Origin: Aphelidium insulamus
Lineage: Eukaryota; Aphelidiomycota; Aphelidea; Aphelidiaceae
Direction: 5' to 3'
Length of the DNA: 64,000 nucleotides
Assembly: GCA_036784855.1 (NCBI GenBank)
Contig: JAZDSV010000035.1
Location: 62,001 to 126,000 of the forward strand
Position 1 is the stretch's first letter; every line of letters starts with the position of its first letter. Below the pieces are notes generated by a model. It saw nothing but the letters and a program-made list of their open reading frames with translations. It did not search any database and was not told where the DNA came from. Positions 22,501 to 35,600 of this stretch are shown here, piece after piece. The position numbers were made by a program, and so were the translations under genes.

Positions 22501-23840
22501 ACTACAATCTCATTGGCGTGACACACCGGCACCTGTCGGACCATCTGTCGGAGCTTGTCGAGTCCACGATTGCCGACCTGGCCGCCTCAAAGTGCATTGA
22601 AGTGGCCGATGACGAACTGGGTGTGTCTCCCTTGAACTTGGGTAAGTTTCCATCATTTGCACTTATCCTCGGTGGTGTCTCTATACTTTAATCTTTTATA
22701 TAATGATCTCATTGAATGCAGGAATGATCGCCGCATACTATTATATCAACTACTTGACAATCGAGGTGTTGTCCATGTCGTTGACGTCGAGCACAAAGCT
22801 GCGCGGATTGTTGGAGGTGGTCACGTCGGCTGCCGAGTTTGAACCTATTCCCATACGCCACCATGAGGATGTGCTGCTTGGCCGCATCTACGACAAGTGC
22901 CCCGTGAAGTTCAGCGCCAAGCCAAACTTTGCTGACCCGCACGTCAAGGCAAATCTGCTGGTGCAATCTCACTTTAGCCGACTGCAGCTGCCGCCGGAAC
23001 TCATGGCCGATCTGAATGACAAGATACTGGGCAAGATCATCCCGCTGATCTATGCGTCGGTGGATGTGTTGTCCTCGAGCGGCTGGCTCTACCCGGCCAT
23101 GGCGGCCATGGAGCTGTGTCAGATGGTGGTGCAGGCCATGTGGGGTGACCGCGAGTCCCCGCTGCGCCAACTGCCGTTCTTTGACCAGAAACGCATTGAA
23201 CTGGCCAAGGAACACTCGGTGGAGACGGTGTTTGACTTTATCGAATTGGAGGACGAGTCAGTGCGCAACGCCATTTTGGTCGGGTTGACTGGCGCACAAA
23301 TTGGCGAGGTGGCCAAAGTAGTGAATCGCTATCCAAACATTGATGTCGAATTCAGCCTGGGAACTGACGGTGCCGCCGACCAGGTGAGTTGATCGATTTG
23401 TTGTAGCTCTTCATAATCAATAACTAAATTTAAAGGAATCTACTACGGATGACGGATTAAAGTCTATTGCGGTTACCACGAGCGACGGAATCACGATCAG
23501 CGTACAGCTCAATCGCGACATGGGGGACGAAGAAGATGAGGATGACGGGGCAAATGCTGCGGTTGGACCTGTGTGTGCACCCTTTTTCCCCGTGCCCAAA
23601 GAGGAGGGCTGGTGGCTGGTGGTGGGCGATCCGCAGACAAAACAACTTCTCAGCATTAAGCGAGTCGGCCTGCAGCGCCGGTTCCAGTGCAAGCTGGATT
23701 TCGCGGCACCAGAACAGCCTGGCACCCATCGACTCAAACTGTTCTTCATGTGCGACTCGTGGGTCGGCTGCGACCAAGAGTACGAGTTTGAGGTGCAGGT
23801 GGAGCAGGGAATGGACGTGGACGACGATGCCGACGCATAA
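16598..23840 (+). CDS. SNRNP200: Spliceosomal U5 snRNP helicase Brr2
   Basis: Seven exons, 16598-17035, 17091-17276, 17327-17800, 17850-18023, 18069-22641, 22722-23383 and 23436-23840, 2303 residues (human about 2136). Brr2 unwinds U4/U6 to activate the spliceosome. The N-terminal region and PWI-like region (SPLEIDAFWLQR) are conserved. Cassette 1 is intact: Walker A APTGAGKT (about residue 545), DEIH (about 657), SATLPN, a helicase core ending MLGRAGRPQYD, then a Sec63 module. Cassette 2 keeps a Walker A-like GGSGKS (about 1421) but has DQAH for DEVH (about 1531), and the usual CWGMN block is replaced by an acidic unrelated stretch. This agrees with the pseudo-enzymatic second cassette of other Brr2 proteins. 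The second Sec63 module ends with GCDQEYEFEV and an acidic tail. Long antisense ORFs here are codon-bias shadows. Confidence 0.97.
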
Positions 23841-24317
23841 TAATTGTGCTGCACACTCAAACACTCAATATCATTACCATTCACATTGGAATTGACATCA
23901 CATTCACCTATATTACCCAGTGATGCCCTTCTTTAGCATCCTCCTTTCCCGATATATAGTTAGGAATTATTCTTTGCCGCGGCGGAACATAGTAGACATT
24001 CCACTACGAGCAACAACACATATTGAAGCTCAACAACTAATAGATTCGTCTATACTCGGCGCGAATAGGTCTCGGTGGCAACTCGCAATACGAGTGTGCA
24101 TAGTCTTTACTAATTAACATATAAACACTACCGTTTCTGTGGAAGTTATTTATAGCACAAAGTTATATATAGTCTATACACACAAAGACAAAAATAGCCC
24201 TCTTCTCTTCGTACATTACTGCAGACAACCACGCTGCAACCATTTACAACAACAACAACAACTAGATTTTAAACTAGAGATTAAACACCGCCCAACCCCC
24301 ATTGTGTCTGCGCGTGA
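23841..24317. other. Intergenic region, CRAT promoter
   Basis: 477 bp with a short (CAA)n run near 24248-24262. It lies between the end of the Brr2 gene and the carnitine acetyltransferase start and presumably holds the latter's promoter. No gene was found. Confidence 0.5.
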
Positions 24318-26798
24318 ATGTCTCTGCCATTCATTTCAGTGTGGCGAAATCGCGTTCCACGTTGTGTGCTTGCACACCGCCTTCACACGCCCTGCCACGG
24401 CCGCCGCCCGTTCCTGCCGCGCCAAATGACGGTCGCCTACAGCACTGCTGCTAGTTCCAACAACAACAATCAGGGTGGCGGCGCCTCTGCTGCATCGGCC
24501 TACACCCCCGTCCAGGACCCCAAGTCGCCCATGTATGCGTACCAGCAGCGGTTGCCCATGCTGCCTGTGCCGACGCTGGCCGACACATGCGACAAGTACT
24601 GGAAGTCTGTGCAGCCCTTCCTGGCGGACGATGCGCAGCGACAGCGTACCCGTGCCGCCATCGACAGTTTTCTGAGCGACGGGCGTGTGGCAGCCCTTCA
24701 GGAGCGTCTCATTGCACGCCGGGAGCAGGTAAGCACATTTTGTAGGCTTATGTAGGCTGGTATAACTTCATATCTGATGCACAACACAGATGGCCAAATC
24801 TGGCAAAAGTTGGTTCATTGACTGGTGGAATGATTATGCGTACATGGGGCATGTACATACATTTGTCTACTTGTCTAATTTACACTTCAATAACCACGCA
24901 CAGATACCGCGACCCCGTGGTCATTAACGTGAATTACTTTTTCCAGTTCAAGGATGATGAGAGACGCCGCGAACAAACTGTACGCGCGGCAGCTTTAATT
25001 CGCGCCTCTCTCGACTTTCGTGACCTGGTTGTGAGGTCGGTTCTTATGTAGATAATGAATAACTGTATTCTTAGATGTACATTATAATATATCTTTTTAA
25101 CTGTCACAGCCAAACGCTGGCACCGGATATGGCCGGAAGGGGCACCGAGGCCAGCGGACTGTGCATGCACCAGTACAAGTTCATGTTCAACTCGACGCGC
25201 ATTCCTCGCAAACCGTCCGATGTCACGGCGACCTACGACCCCGAACAGAACCGACATATTGCCGTGTTACGTAAAGGCCACTTTTTCGTCTTGGACACTG
25301 TGAATCCGGCCACTGGTCGCTACTTTGACGAACAGGAGCTGGCTGCGGCGCTGCGCCGACTCAAAGAGACTGCAGACCAGACTGGCTGGGCTCCATATCC
25401 GCTCACGGCGCTGACCACGGAGAATCGCGACAAGTGGGCCACTGTACGCTAATTGATTGTATATGGCGTGGTATTACCATCAGTCTAATCGTTTCGACAG
25501 CTGCGGGACGGACTGCTGCAGCACTCGGCCACGAATCGCAGCTCACTGCACAAATTGGACTCGGCCATGTTTCTGGTGTGCCTGGATGATTACAGTCCCG
25601 TCACTCGCAATGAAGCCGGTCGCGCTCTGTGGCACGGAGACGGCCTAAACCGGTATTTCGACAAGAGCCTGCAGCTGGTGGTGTTTGAGAATGGCAAAGC
25701 CGGATTCAACGGCGAGCACTCCATGATGGATGCCACGCCCACATTTCGCATGTGCGAGTTCATCTGCGAGAGGTGCCGTTTGAGCTTGATTTTGATATAG
25801 TAAATTAACACTATTTAATAGGACAATGACTGGACAGACAGGCGGCACAGGTGACCAACATGGCACATCTGGTCAACCTCGCGTCGAACAGCTGGCATTC
25901 CAATACCCGGATGGGATGGACACGGCGGTTGAGGCGGCACTTGTCCGATTTCAGGCCGACGTTGCACGACACGACCACAATGTGCTGCCATACTTTGGTT
26001 ACGGCAAGAATCAGATCAAGAAGTTTGGCCTGTCGCCCGATTCCTTCGTACAGCTCTCCATCCAGCTGGCCTACTACAAGCTGTTTGGTCACTGCCGGGC
26101 CACCTACGAGAGCGCCCAGACCAAGAAGTACGCCTGGGGCCGGACAGAAGTGTGCCGCTCCGTGAGCACGGAGAGTGTTGCATTCTGCCAAGCCATGCAG
26201 GATCCCAGTGTGGCTGCCTCGGCTCGCGCAGAACTGGCCCGCACTGCCATCAAAGCCCATGGCCGCTTCATGGCCGGTGCCGTTGACGGTCGTGGCGTGG
26301 ATCGTCATCTACTGGGTGAGTAGTGACTTGACATACGTGCCGCGTCTGACACTTATTCAGGATTGAAACTGCTGGCGCAAGAGTCGGGCGAACCACTGCC
26401 ACAGCTGTACACCGACCCAGCGTTCAAGCAGTCGTCGACATGGCACATTTCGTCATCGCAGATCACATCCGAGTACTTTGACGGTTACGGATGGTTCGTG
26501 TCTTTAAATCGCTATCTACACTATTTCCTGACACTTTGGCTATAGGGGCGAGGTGGTGCCGGATGGCTATGGGATCGCCTACATGGTCAAGAACAATTCC
26601 ATACACTACAACATTGCCTCGCTGAAGGGCGGTCCCGGCTACCCGGCAGGCCCTGGCAGCTGGGACGGCGAAGGGCGCGGCATCGTCAACCCCACCGCTC
26701 GCATGGCACACTGCCTGCAAGAGAGTCTGAACGAGATGCGGGCGGTGTTGGAGATGGCCACTGGCCCTGCCGGCGGCAAGACAGCCGCCAAACTCTGA
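24318..26798 (+). CDS. CRAT: Carnitine O-acetyltransferase, probable dual mitochondrial/peroxisomal
   Basis: Eight exons, 24318-24728, 24790-24848, 24904-25035, 25110-25443, 25501-25772, 25822-26315, 26361-26493 and 26546-26798, 695 residues. It exchanges acetyl groups between CoA and carnitine. The catalytic histidine is in NGEHSMMDA (about residue 383). CoA/carnitine-binding landmarks include QLAYYKLFG, GRTEVCRSVSTES and DGYGIAY. From the ATG at 24318 the N-terminus is rich in Arg/His/Ser and lacks acidic residues, like a mitochondrial presequence. A second in-frame ATG at 24426 would remove it. The C-terminus is AKL, a peroxisomal PTS1, identical to the human CRAT ending. Intron 2 requires a GC donor (GG|GCATGT), which restores the AYxxYRxPVV alignment exactly. 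Confidence 0.94.
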
Positions 26799-26863
26799 TG
26801 CATCAATAGTGGCTCAGACTCAATAGAGGGTGAATGGCTGATACACATATTAGCTTCAATCTT

Positions 26864-28644
26864 TTATTTGAAAGAGAAGCCAACCACACCGTCAATAGGC
26901 TCAGTAACGTCAGAACTGATCTGATCCAGGAGTCGCTGTGCCACGGCGTTGTTCGGTTCCAGGCGCAGGGCGGCGCGAAGATCTCCGCGCGCCTTTTGCA
27001 ACAAGTTTTCGCGCACATACAGTTTGGCGCGTCCCATCAGCGCCGCCACACACTGCGCGTCCAGGTCCACGGCCTAAGGAATCATTACAGAGCAGAACAT
27101 ATGAGAATGAGACAGGCACATTACCGCGGTGTACTGGCGCGTGGCCTCGGCGATCCGGCCGTCGTTGAATGCAAGTTCGGCACGGTGCAGACTGATCTGG
27201 ACACACTTTTTGCGCGCTTCATGGTCTTGCGGCCGGCTGTCCAGATACTTCATCAGTGACAATATGGCGTCGTCGAACGCTTCCAGTGCCATACACGTCA
27301 CTGCAATATAGCGTTACGTGTTGTATGTATGCAGCAAAGACACATCACATACTGCCATGTGCGCGCAAAGCGTCCAGTGTCTGCGACTGCTGCAGAGACA
27401 TTTCCAACATTTGCCTTGCCTGTTTCAACTGCCGTTTCCTGCATCGGTAAATTATGCAATACATTACAATAAATGTGCACACACCCAGACAGGACCACGC
27501 CGTACTGCAGGTAGCACGTGGCCAAGAACTGGCGCTCCTCGTCATCCTCGGCACCGACACTCTCCAGATCTGCCAGACACTTGGCATAGTCCTTTTGTGC
27601 CAGGTACACCAAGGCCCTGTCCCGTAAGTCAGCCAGGCATATACATACACATATACATTAGCCGCCACCAACACCGCACCGATCTTTGACGAGCTCCCGG
27701 TTGCCCGGGCGCAGTTCCAGCGACTTGTTGACGGTGGCCAGCGCCTCGGGGAGCGCTTGTGCCTGCAGCTGCTGTTTAGCGGTGCGGCGCAGGCTGTTGG
27801 ACACGGTCAGCGTGTGCGCCGACAGGGCCTTCAACTCGGCGGTGCCGGCCGGTGCCAACTTGTAGCCCGCCTGCAGGTCCATGTACGCGTCCCGGAAGCG
27901 TTCGGCGGCCATGAATGCCCGGCATCGCGTCACCAGTAGCGGCAGCGGGTGCACGGTGGCCACATGCGGGTCACTGTTTAAGCGCTGCAGGGCATCGGTG
28001 GGCCGGCCGAGGCGCAGCAGTGTCACTGCCAGTAACAGTGTGGCGGCGGCGCGGCTGTCGTGGCCCAGTTCGGGCAGCGCTGCCTCCAGCATTGCGCGTG
28101 CCACGGCCACCCTGTCTGCCGGCAAGTGCTGCTGTGGCTGAACCGCGGTGACTGTAGAAGCGGTGGCGATGCTGGCGGCAGTTGACGGCGACGAGGGCCG
28201 CTGCAGGCAGGCGCGGGCGTAGCGCAGTTGAATGTGCGCCACCACCAGGCGCAGAAAGGGCGACGGGGCCGGCTTGTGCGGTGCCGGGGACGTCAGCAGG
28301 CGGAGCGCCACGCCAAGTTCACCCAGCGCCCCGGCAAAGTCGCCCAGTCGCAGCAGGCAGGCGCCTCGGTTGAACAGGTAGCTGGCCTCGGCGGGGTGGA
28401 TGCGCACAGTACGGTCCCAGTGGGCCATGGCAGCCGCGGCATCTCCCTCATGCCACAGCAGTGTCAGTGCCGCCAAGTTGCTACGAAGGGGGGTCGTCTG
28501 TCAGGCCCACAGACACATATGCCACGGGGACATATCCACACACCTCTCCTCTGCGCGGTGTATGACCACGGCAGACGGTGTGACGGTAGTGCCACCTCCC
28601 TGCGCCGTGGCATCGCCAGCGTCGAAAACCGTCGCGACCGGCAT
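26864..28644 (-). CDS. Tetratricopeptide repeat protein
   Basis: Six exons on the minus strand, 28544-28644, 27680-28480, 27485-27616, 27353-27438, 27125-27300 and 26864-27073, 501 residues. TPR helices are recognisable throughout: NLAALTLLWHEGDAAAAMAHW, ASYLFNRGACLLRLGDF, RALVYLAQKDYAKCLADL, and near the end LMGRAKLYVRENLLQKARGDL. No other domain is visible. The pattern resembles TTC16-type TPR proteins, but I cannot name an orthologue. It starts 115 bp from the divergent CSPP1-like gene, and the two probably share a promoter. It ends 65 bp from the convergent CRAT gene. A scaffold for protein complexes is the expected role. Confidence 0.78.
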
Positions 28645-28759
28645 GAGGTGCCCGACAAACACGCCGCCCTCTTACACGCGCCCGCGGTGCCTCGCCTCAC
28701 ACTCCTCACGGACACCGGCAGCTATTATACACGCACGTACACCTCAAGACACTGGCCGC

Positions 28760-31700
28760 ATGAGCATGGCGACGGCCGCGGAAGACGGCTGGTTCTTTGC
28801 CAACCCGCGGGCGGAGGCGCGCCGCACCAGCCTGAATGAACAGGCCAGGGCCGACCTGCAGCGCTACTACCTGTCCCGCGCCGGGCCGCCGTCCAAGGAC
28901 CAGGCGCGCCCCTCAGACAACCAGCAACCACACCCGCCCACTGACATCGCGCCTGCAGGGCGGAGAGGAGGTCGACTGGGCGTGAGGCGGATGTGGAACA
29001 CTGGTGGCGACACCGGCACCGCTGACACCGCTCCCTCCTCCTCTGCCCTGGCGGCCAACCCGCTGCTGGGCGTCGGCGAAAAGATGCTGGCCACCGCGAC
29101 TAGTGTCAGGGAGCCGCCCCAGCCACCGACACCCCGGTCAACTAATGTACAAGCACCGCGCAGTGGCGACTATGACGGCGCCCCCTCGCGGCAAAACTAT
29201 GAAGCTGCTCGCGCCCCGGGACGTCTGCCTCCGGTCACACCCCGGCAGCCATACGGCATGGACACCACACCGCGGTACGAACAGCCACAATACGAACGCG
29301 ACCCCTACCGCGCCGACAGTGCACGCGTGCCACACGCGCCGCCATCATTACTGCCACACCCGCCACAAACTTCACAGCCACAGCCACAGCCACAACGGTA
29401 TCAGGACGGGTATGGACGCGGCGGGGAACAGTACACCGCCGCCCAAGACTATTACGCAGGCGGGCAGCGATATCAACCGCAACCGCCTCAACCACAGGAG
29501 CAAGCATATCGCCCGTACCTTGACTATCAGCAACAGCAACAGTTTTATCCACCGCCACCACACCATGGGGACTATGCACCACCACCACCACACCCACAGC
29601 CGTACTACCAGGACCGTCCACCGCAGCCAATGATGGCACCACAGCAAGCACCGCCACCGCCACGAGTGGATAATGGCGCGGCCGAGTACCGCCGCGAACT
29701 GGAGCGCCAGATACAAATGAAGAAGGAGCGGGAGATGCAGCTGCGTGCCGAAGAGCGTGCCGAGGACCAGCGGGTATGTCTTATTGAACTTATATATATA
29801 TATATATATATATATCTAATGGCTAGTACGCCAGGGAGAACAGGCCGTATAATAATGTGCCGCACGGGGGAGGCAATGGACAACAGCAACAGCGGCAAGT
29901 GTCTATGCCGGCAGCGGCAGACAGCTTTGACCGGCGGCCATCAGGTACAGACCCGCAGATTATATTGTATTTCAAGTCTCACGGCGCAGAGCTGCCACCG
30001 ATATCATCGACTACATCGACTGCTGCACCGGCATCCACTTACGGACGGGGAGCCAGCAATATGGACTCGTTGCCTGAGTGGCAGCGCGAGGAAATCCTGC
30101 GCAAACGCCAAAAGTACCAGGAAGCACAGCTCCAGCTCAAGCAGCAGATGCAGGAAGCCGCTGACCAGAAGCGCGAACGCCAAATGAAGGAGAAGGCACT
30201 GCAGCGCGAGGAGGAGGCGCGGGTGGAGCGCGAGCGACAAGAGCTGGAGGAGCGGTACCGCGCCGAAGAGGCCCGTGCAGCCGCGGAGAAGGCGGCCGCA
30301 GAGCTGAAAAAGTCTGCCGAGAGTGGCGGTGGCGGCGATGCCGGTATGACCAAGGAGCAGGCCCGTGAGCGCGCCAAGGAAGAGGCGCGGCAACTGTTCC
30401 TGAAGGCGCAGGCCGAGGCGGAAGAACTGAAAAAGGCCAAGTTCAAGGCTAAGCGCGAGACTGCCGGGGCGTTGCGTGCGGGGGCCGCTGATACCGACAC
30501 TGCCACAGGCGCCGCCGATGTGGTAGCCCGCCCGTCGCCATTTACTGTGCGCGCTGCATCGCCGCCACTCCCCGCTGCCCGGCGCAAGAGCAGCGCACCG
30601 TTGAGTGTGGATCAGTTTGGCGCAGACAGTCTGCCTCCATCATCGGCGCCGTCTGCACTACCGCCAATTGCACATGCAAGTCATCACCATCAGCCAGCGA
30701 TGAGCGGGGGTGTTTCTCAGCAACAGCGGCAACAACAGTTGCAGTCTGCGCCTGCGCAATTGGCAGCACCTACGGCGGACCCACTGCTCGCATTTCAGTT
30801 GGACTTGAAGACACGCGCCGTGCTGGGCCAACTGTCGGCCATCAAACAGGAGCTGGACCGCGAGCGGGAACAAATCCGCCACGAGCTGGACCGCCAGAGG
30901 CAGATGTCGATGGAGCAGCAACAGCACCAGCAGCAACAAATGATCATGCGAGGATACCCGACAGCTGTGCCACCTGCGCCCGTCATGTGGTACCCGCCGC
31001 CGCCGCAAGTTGCCACAGCATTTCCCCCGGCCAGTGTTCCCGCCACGGACCTCTCAGAGACGTACGTGTACATCTTTATATATATATATATATATACATC
31101 TAGTTATCTGCTACTTCACCCATTTACAATGTTCTAGTGTGCGGAACCACGAGGAACGCATCAGGCGGCAGAGCGACGCCATGCGCCAGTTGCGCGACCA
31201 GATGAAATCGCCTCAGCCACAGCCACAAGGCGCCGGCACCGGGAATAATGCTTTCAGGCCGCAAGAGGCGCCCATCAACGTCGACAACAACAGTAACCAC
31301 ACCACAGAAAATGCGGTGCACTATCTGCGTGGCGGCCACGAGGCGGGCGAAGAGCTGCAGCTGCACTCCACCACCAAGCACATGCCCATGTCGCCGTCAC
31401 AGCTGCCAATGAGGAGCAGTATTGCCCCGGCGGTGGCTGCAGCGCCCACCCAGCGCCCACAAGACGATGACACGTTGTCTGTTCTGTTTGGACCGCACGA
31501 TCTGCGACAGTTGGGCGCACAGTCCCGGTCTCCGCCGCCTCCGTCGACGTCGACACAACCACCGCCATTGCCGCAGACATCTTTGCCATCGCCGACACCG
31601 CAACAGTCACCGCCACCAGCACTGTCACCACCGTCACCTCAACCTGCGTCGACAGCCACACCAGCCACCACCACCGCTCCAGCCATCAAGAAGCCGCCGC

Positions 31701-31828
31701 CGCCAATTACTGGATTCCGCAGCACAAACTCCATCGCCGACCTGGCCACCTTGCAGCGCATCAACCAGGCCAGAAAGGCGCGCCTCACCGAACTGGGCAT
31801 CTCTCCCGCGCGCTCCCTAGACCATTAA
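28760..31828 (+). CDS. Low-complexity/coiled-coil protein, CSPP1-like
   Basis: Three exons, 28760-29773, 29827-31061 and 31138-31828, about 979 residues. The N-terminal third is Pro/Gln/Tyr-rich (many QPQ and YxPPPP stretches). A charged helix EYRRELERQIQMKKEREMQ leads into a long Glu/Arg/Lys coiled coil (EEILRKRQKYQEAQLQLKQQ onward), followed by a second short coil (NHEERIRRQSDAMRQLRDQ) and a Pro/Ser/Thr-rich tail. The repeated YRRELxRQIxxKKxRE pattern resembles centrosomal/ciliary CSPP1 and CCDC66, which is the basis of the call. Within exon 2 a 45-nt stopless GT...AG segment (29945-29989) could be an optional intron. (TA)n runs occupy both introns. Confidence 0.55.
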
Positions 31829-31841
31829 TAGAAAAGTAGAC

Positions 31842-31884
31842 ATATATATATATATATAGAGAGAGAGAGTGAGAGAGAGAGAGA
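31842..31884. repeat. TA then GA dinucleotide microsatellite
   Basis: A (TA)n run followed directly by a (GA)n run sits between the convergent stop codons of the CSPP1-like gene and the mL49 gene. (TA)n tracts recur at 29790-29816, 31077-31096, 52268-52305, 52421-52447 and 55112-55148, mostly in introns and intergenic DNA. Confidence 0.85.
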
Positions 31885-31924
31885 CTTGTATATACTTGTC
31901 TATTGGCAAGCATACTGGTGCCGT

Positions 31925-32581
31925 CTAGAAGCCCCGCGCCGTGAGCCAGTAGCGCACCGTGCGCTGCATGTTGCCACTCAGCACCACGTGGTTGTTGAGC
32001 GGCTTGACAGTGACACGGTCTGGCCGTATGCCCGCCGCGTCTCCGTCCATAGACGTAGTGGTTGCAGTCGTACTTGAATTGTCCAATTGTGGCTGTTGTC
32101 CGAGCGCCGCCAGTAGATCGCGTCGCAGCTGGTGCGCGTCCCCGTCAATGCGCCGTATGATGGTCTCAACGCGGCCGCGGCCATTACGGTACTCGGTGTA
32201 CACGGGCAGGCAGCCGTGCTGCGTGCGCTTCACGGTGTATGCACTTGCACCAGTGGTGGACGTCGTCGCGTCATTCGCGCTCAGTCCATCAGCAGTAGTG
32301 GCCGCAACGGACAAAGGTGGCTGGGTAGGCGCCACTGGCACCACCGGCACCGGCGTAAAGTCGCGCTTGACATTGTCGCGACCAAGCACGAATGGTTTGC
32401 GGCGATTGCGGCGGCGCAGGCGCTGTTCCTCCGTCAGCGGCACCCGGTGCGACCCATCCCATATGATGCCCTTGTTGCGCTCACTCTTGGTGATGATGGT
32501 GCGACGCGTTACAGCCGCCGCCGCCGCCGAGTTGGCCAATACCGCGGCCGGAGTTGTCCGGGCAATGCGCGTCAATATCAT
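31925..32581 (-). CDS. MRPL49: Mitochondrial ribosomal protein mL49 (MRPL49/IMG2)
   Basis: Single exon on the minus strand, 218 residues. The conserved IMG2 block is clear in the C-terminal half: CLPVYTEYRNGRGRVETIIR, then IDGDAHQLRRDL, then a final VVLSGNMQRTVRYWLTARGF. This matches the LPVYTD-RNG...KGF pattern of MRPL49. The N-terminus (MILTRIARTTPAAVLANSAA) has the Arg/Ala-rich, acid-free look of a mitochondrial presequence. It is a component of the mitochondrial large subunit. It lies 90 bp downstream of the stop of the CEP350-like gene on the same strand. Confidence 0.88.
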   Translation of the reverse strand: MILTRIARTTPAAVLANSAAAAAVTRRTIITKSERNKGIIWDGSHRVPLTEEQRLRRRNRRKPFVLGRDNVKRDFTPVPVVPVAPTQPPLSVAATTADGLSANDATTSTTGASAYTVKRTQHGCLPVYTEYRNGRGRVETIIRRIDGDAHQLRRDLLAALGQQPQLDNSSTTATTTSMDGDAAGIRPDRVTVKPLNNHVVLSGNMQRTVRYWLTARGF

Positions 32582-32671
32582 TGTAGATTGATTGAATTGT
32601 GTGTTCTGTCTGTCTGACACGTGCACAACCATATCGGCCAACGCTATTCCATTTCATTTTTAATAATCATT

Positions 32672-35600
32672 CTAATAAACAGGTATCGACGGTGCCAAAG
32701 AGTCCAGCGATGCGACCAAGTCCACCAACAAGTCGTCCCACAGCGAGTCTACCAGGGCAGCTCGCACTGATTCCATGTACGGTTCCAGGTCAAGCCATGC
32801 CGGCTCTTCGTCGCGCACATCCTTGGCCGTCAAGAGTTGCGATGTTGCTTCGCCGTCCTGGCGGCCATTCCACTCCCGTAGTCTGTCGGATACTTTGCGC
32901 TGCAGTTCTTGTCGCGTGAGGGGGCGTTGCGCGAGTGATCGCCGGAATGCGCTCTGTCCGGCAGTGTTGAACAGTTCGTGCATGGCTTCGACGGCTGCAT
33001 CAGACAGCACTCGCATGTATCCGCCACAGTCTGTAATATGCTGCTGCTGCTCATCTTCAGCCTTGGAGTCAACTTGTTTTGTGAAAGATGTCGCTGGCGG
33101 GGATTTGAATAGCTCCTCGTGTGGAATGCTGTCGTCGACAATGAGCTCCATTACCGCGTCCAACCCGAATCCGCGTTTCGCCACCACATTCGGTTTTGCC
33201 GTGACAGCCACAGTGGAAGTGCTAGTTGTCAATCGAGTCGCCGATGTATCTTGCACAACTAGTTCATCTGCTTTACGATCTGGCTGTGACGCACTGCCAG
33301 TAGGCATCAGATTAGCATACGCCATCGCGTCCGATAACAGATCGGATAGTATTAGATCGCACAGCTCATCGACAAGGTCGTTGTTATCCGTCGGCATGGG
33401 TTCATTGTAGCGTTTAGGAAATAGCGCCGGTGTAATTGTGCCGCTTTGGGTGTTGTTCGGTGCAACGGCGCCAACTATCTCATCGATGGAATCAATCTCC
33501 TCGAAAATGTCGTCACCGACTATATTATCTGGAGAGTGGACCGAGACAACTGAAGCTTTGGTATCCTCAACAACATGTGGCGTCTCGTCAATGTTGGCAA
33601 TTCTGTGCAATTTTTGCTCAACCAATTCCTTAAGCGGTTCATCAACACTGTGGATTGCGTCAACTCTTTTCTGTGGGGCGTTGAACTTCGCATCCGCCGC
33701 TTCCCGTAATGTCTCGATTTTTGCGGTTGTGATAGTAGGACCAACAGCGAATATACTCGATTTAATATCGTTCAGAGCCGCGTCTAAATTAGATCTCTGC
33801 TGTCTTTCATGCATGTCCTGGTCCAGTTTCTGCGTGGCAAAGTCAGGACAAAGTGGACACAAGTTAATCAGTCATACCTGCAGTTCATGGCGTAGCTGTT
33901 CTTCTTTTACACGCAGTTTATCGCGAAGTATTTGGTTTTGCTTCATGCGCTCAGCTTTTGCCTGTGCTGCGGCCTGCTTGGCGCGCTCAACCTGGCTTGA
34001 CAACATTTTTATCCTCTCAATCATTTGACGCGACGCGGCTATAGGAAACAATGAGCGATGTGAATATAAATTGTATATGGCGGCATATTTACCTTCAAGC
34101 AGAGATTCCTCTGATGGCGCCCGTTCAATGGTTGTGGGAACCACGGGAAGCGTATTCGGTGGTTTATTCGTCTCCATCGCATCAACATCATCGACATGGT
34201 CGTCCTGGGTTGCAGTTTTGACTTCCAGGTGATCGTCGACAACAGCGGGCGCAGTGTCAACTTCTTCAGTGACTATTATCTCCTCCACGACTTCGGGCTC
34301 CTCAACTATCTGCTCCACAATATCTTCTTCCAGAGAATATGACTGTGAAAGACTCTTCGGTTTAGAGTCGGTGTCGGATAACTGCTCGTTTTTCTTTTCG
34401 ATGCCTGTTTCCGGAATATCGGTTTGATCATTAATTTCCGGTACTGTAATCACAAACGGAATGGAAAGACTTTCACGGTTAACATTGGGCAAAATATCGC
34501 GCTTCTCTCCGACTTCAGTTCTCGGCATCACCTGTAGCATATCCGGGGATGCTACAGCCCTGTTATTGTTGACATCATTTGGCAGATTCAGTACATCGGT
34601 GATGGATGCCTTCGCGCCCAAAGCGTCGTCAAGTAATTTCGAAATCCTCGCAAGCTCTTGCTTCAAGGCCATTTCTTGTTGAACTTGGGACTGCCGTTTG
34701 GTAAGAAGTTCTGCGGCAAGCTGTTTAGTATGCTCGACTTGTTCCACCTTTCGTTCTATGCGCGCATTTTCCGTTCGCTTTTTCAACTTGTTGAGCTTCT
34801 CGACCAGAAGATCCAGCGAGGAATCGGCGGTGGAAGCTGCCGATCCTGCTGGGCTTTCAAAGTCGGCGGAGTAGTGCTTTTCCGAGACGGCGGTCGATAC
34901 GGAGGAGTTTTCACCGCGATTTTCATCCACGATTTCTTCCTCAACTTGTGCAGATCCCAGAGAACTGGAAGATGCGCCAATATCTTCACTTATTTCCGAT
35001 ATGCTTTCCCCGTGTTCCTCCTTGGCAGCAGTAGGACGTGGGTGATCTGTATCAGATTTGCTTCCGCTGACTAAAATGTCACCATGCTGAATTTTGTCGA
35101 CATTGCCGTACAGCATCTGAACCTGAGCTCGAATAGCAGCCTATGAATTGAATGAGCCATATTTACAAGCAATACCCTATCGACTACCTTTCTATTTTCA
35201 GCATGTTCGCGGCGATTAATTTGTCGTAATAGATTAATTTCTGCCTTCTCGGCGGCAAACCTCATCATCACCGCATGCTCCTACTCTATGAACACGGGTC
35301 CATTAACATTAGTACTAACGTACCATTTTCATTGCATTATGTTCAATTAAGTGACTTTGGCCGGATGAGTGCATACGCTGTGAGCGCAAATATGCAACCT
35401 CTGATTTGGCATGCTCTTCCAACGTTTTTTCCTTGAGCATGAGTAGAAGCTCTTGTTCCTTTGTCTGTAACCGCTCCTGCGTGTGTTAATTCCTTGCATA
35501 TATGCTTGGCAACACTAGGCGAACCTTTTTCAAAAATTGGTCAATCGCCTTGACAGTTAGCGACCCAAACTCTGGCACAGGCAACGGTTTCGATTGCATT

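Noticed and set aside
32132-32617. Plus-strand ORFs opposite the mL49 gene
   Set aside because: Antisense to a conserved single-exon ribosomal protein gene; no independent support.
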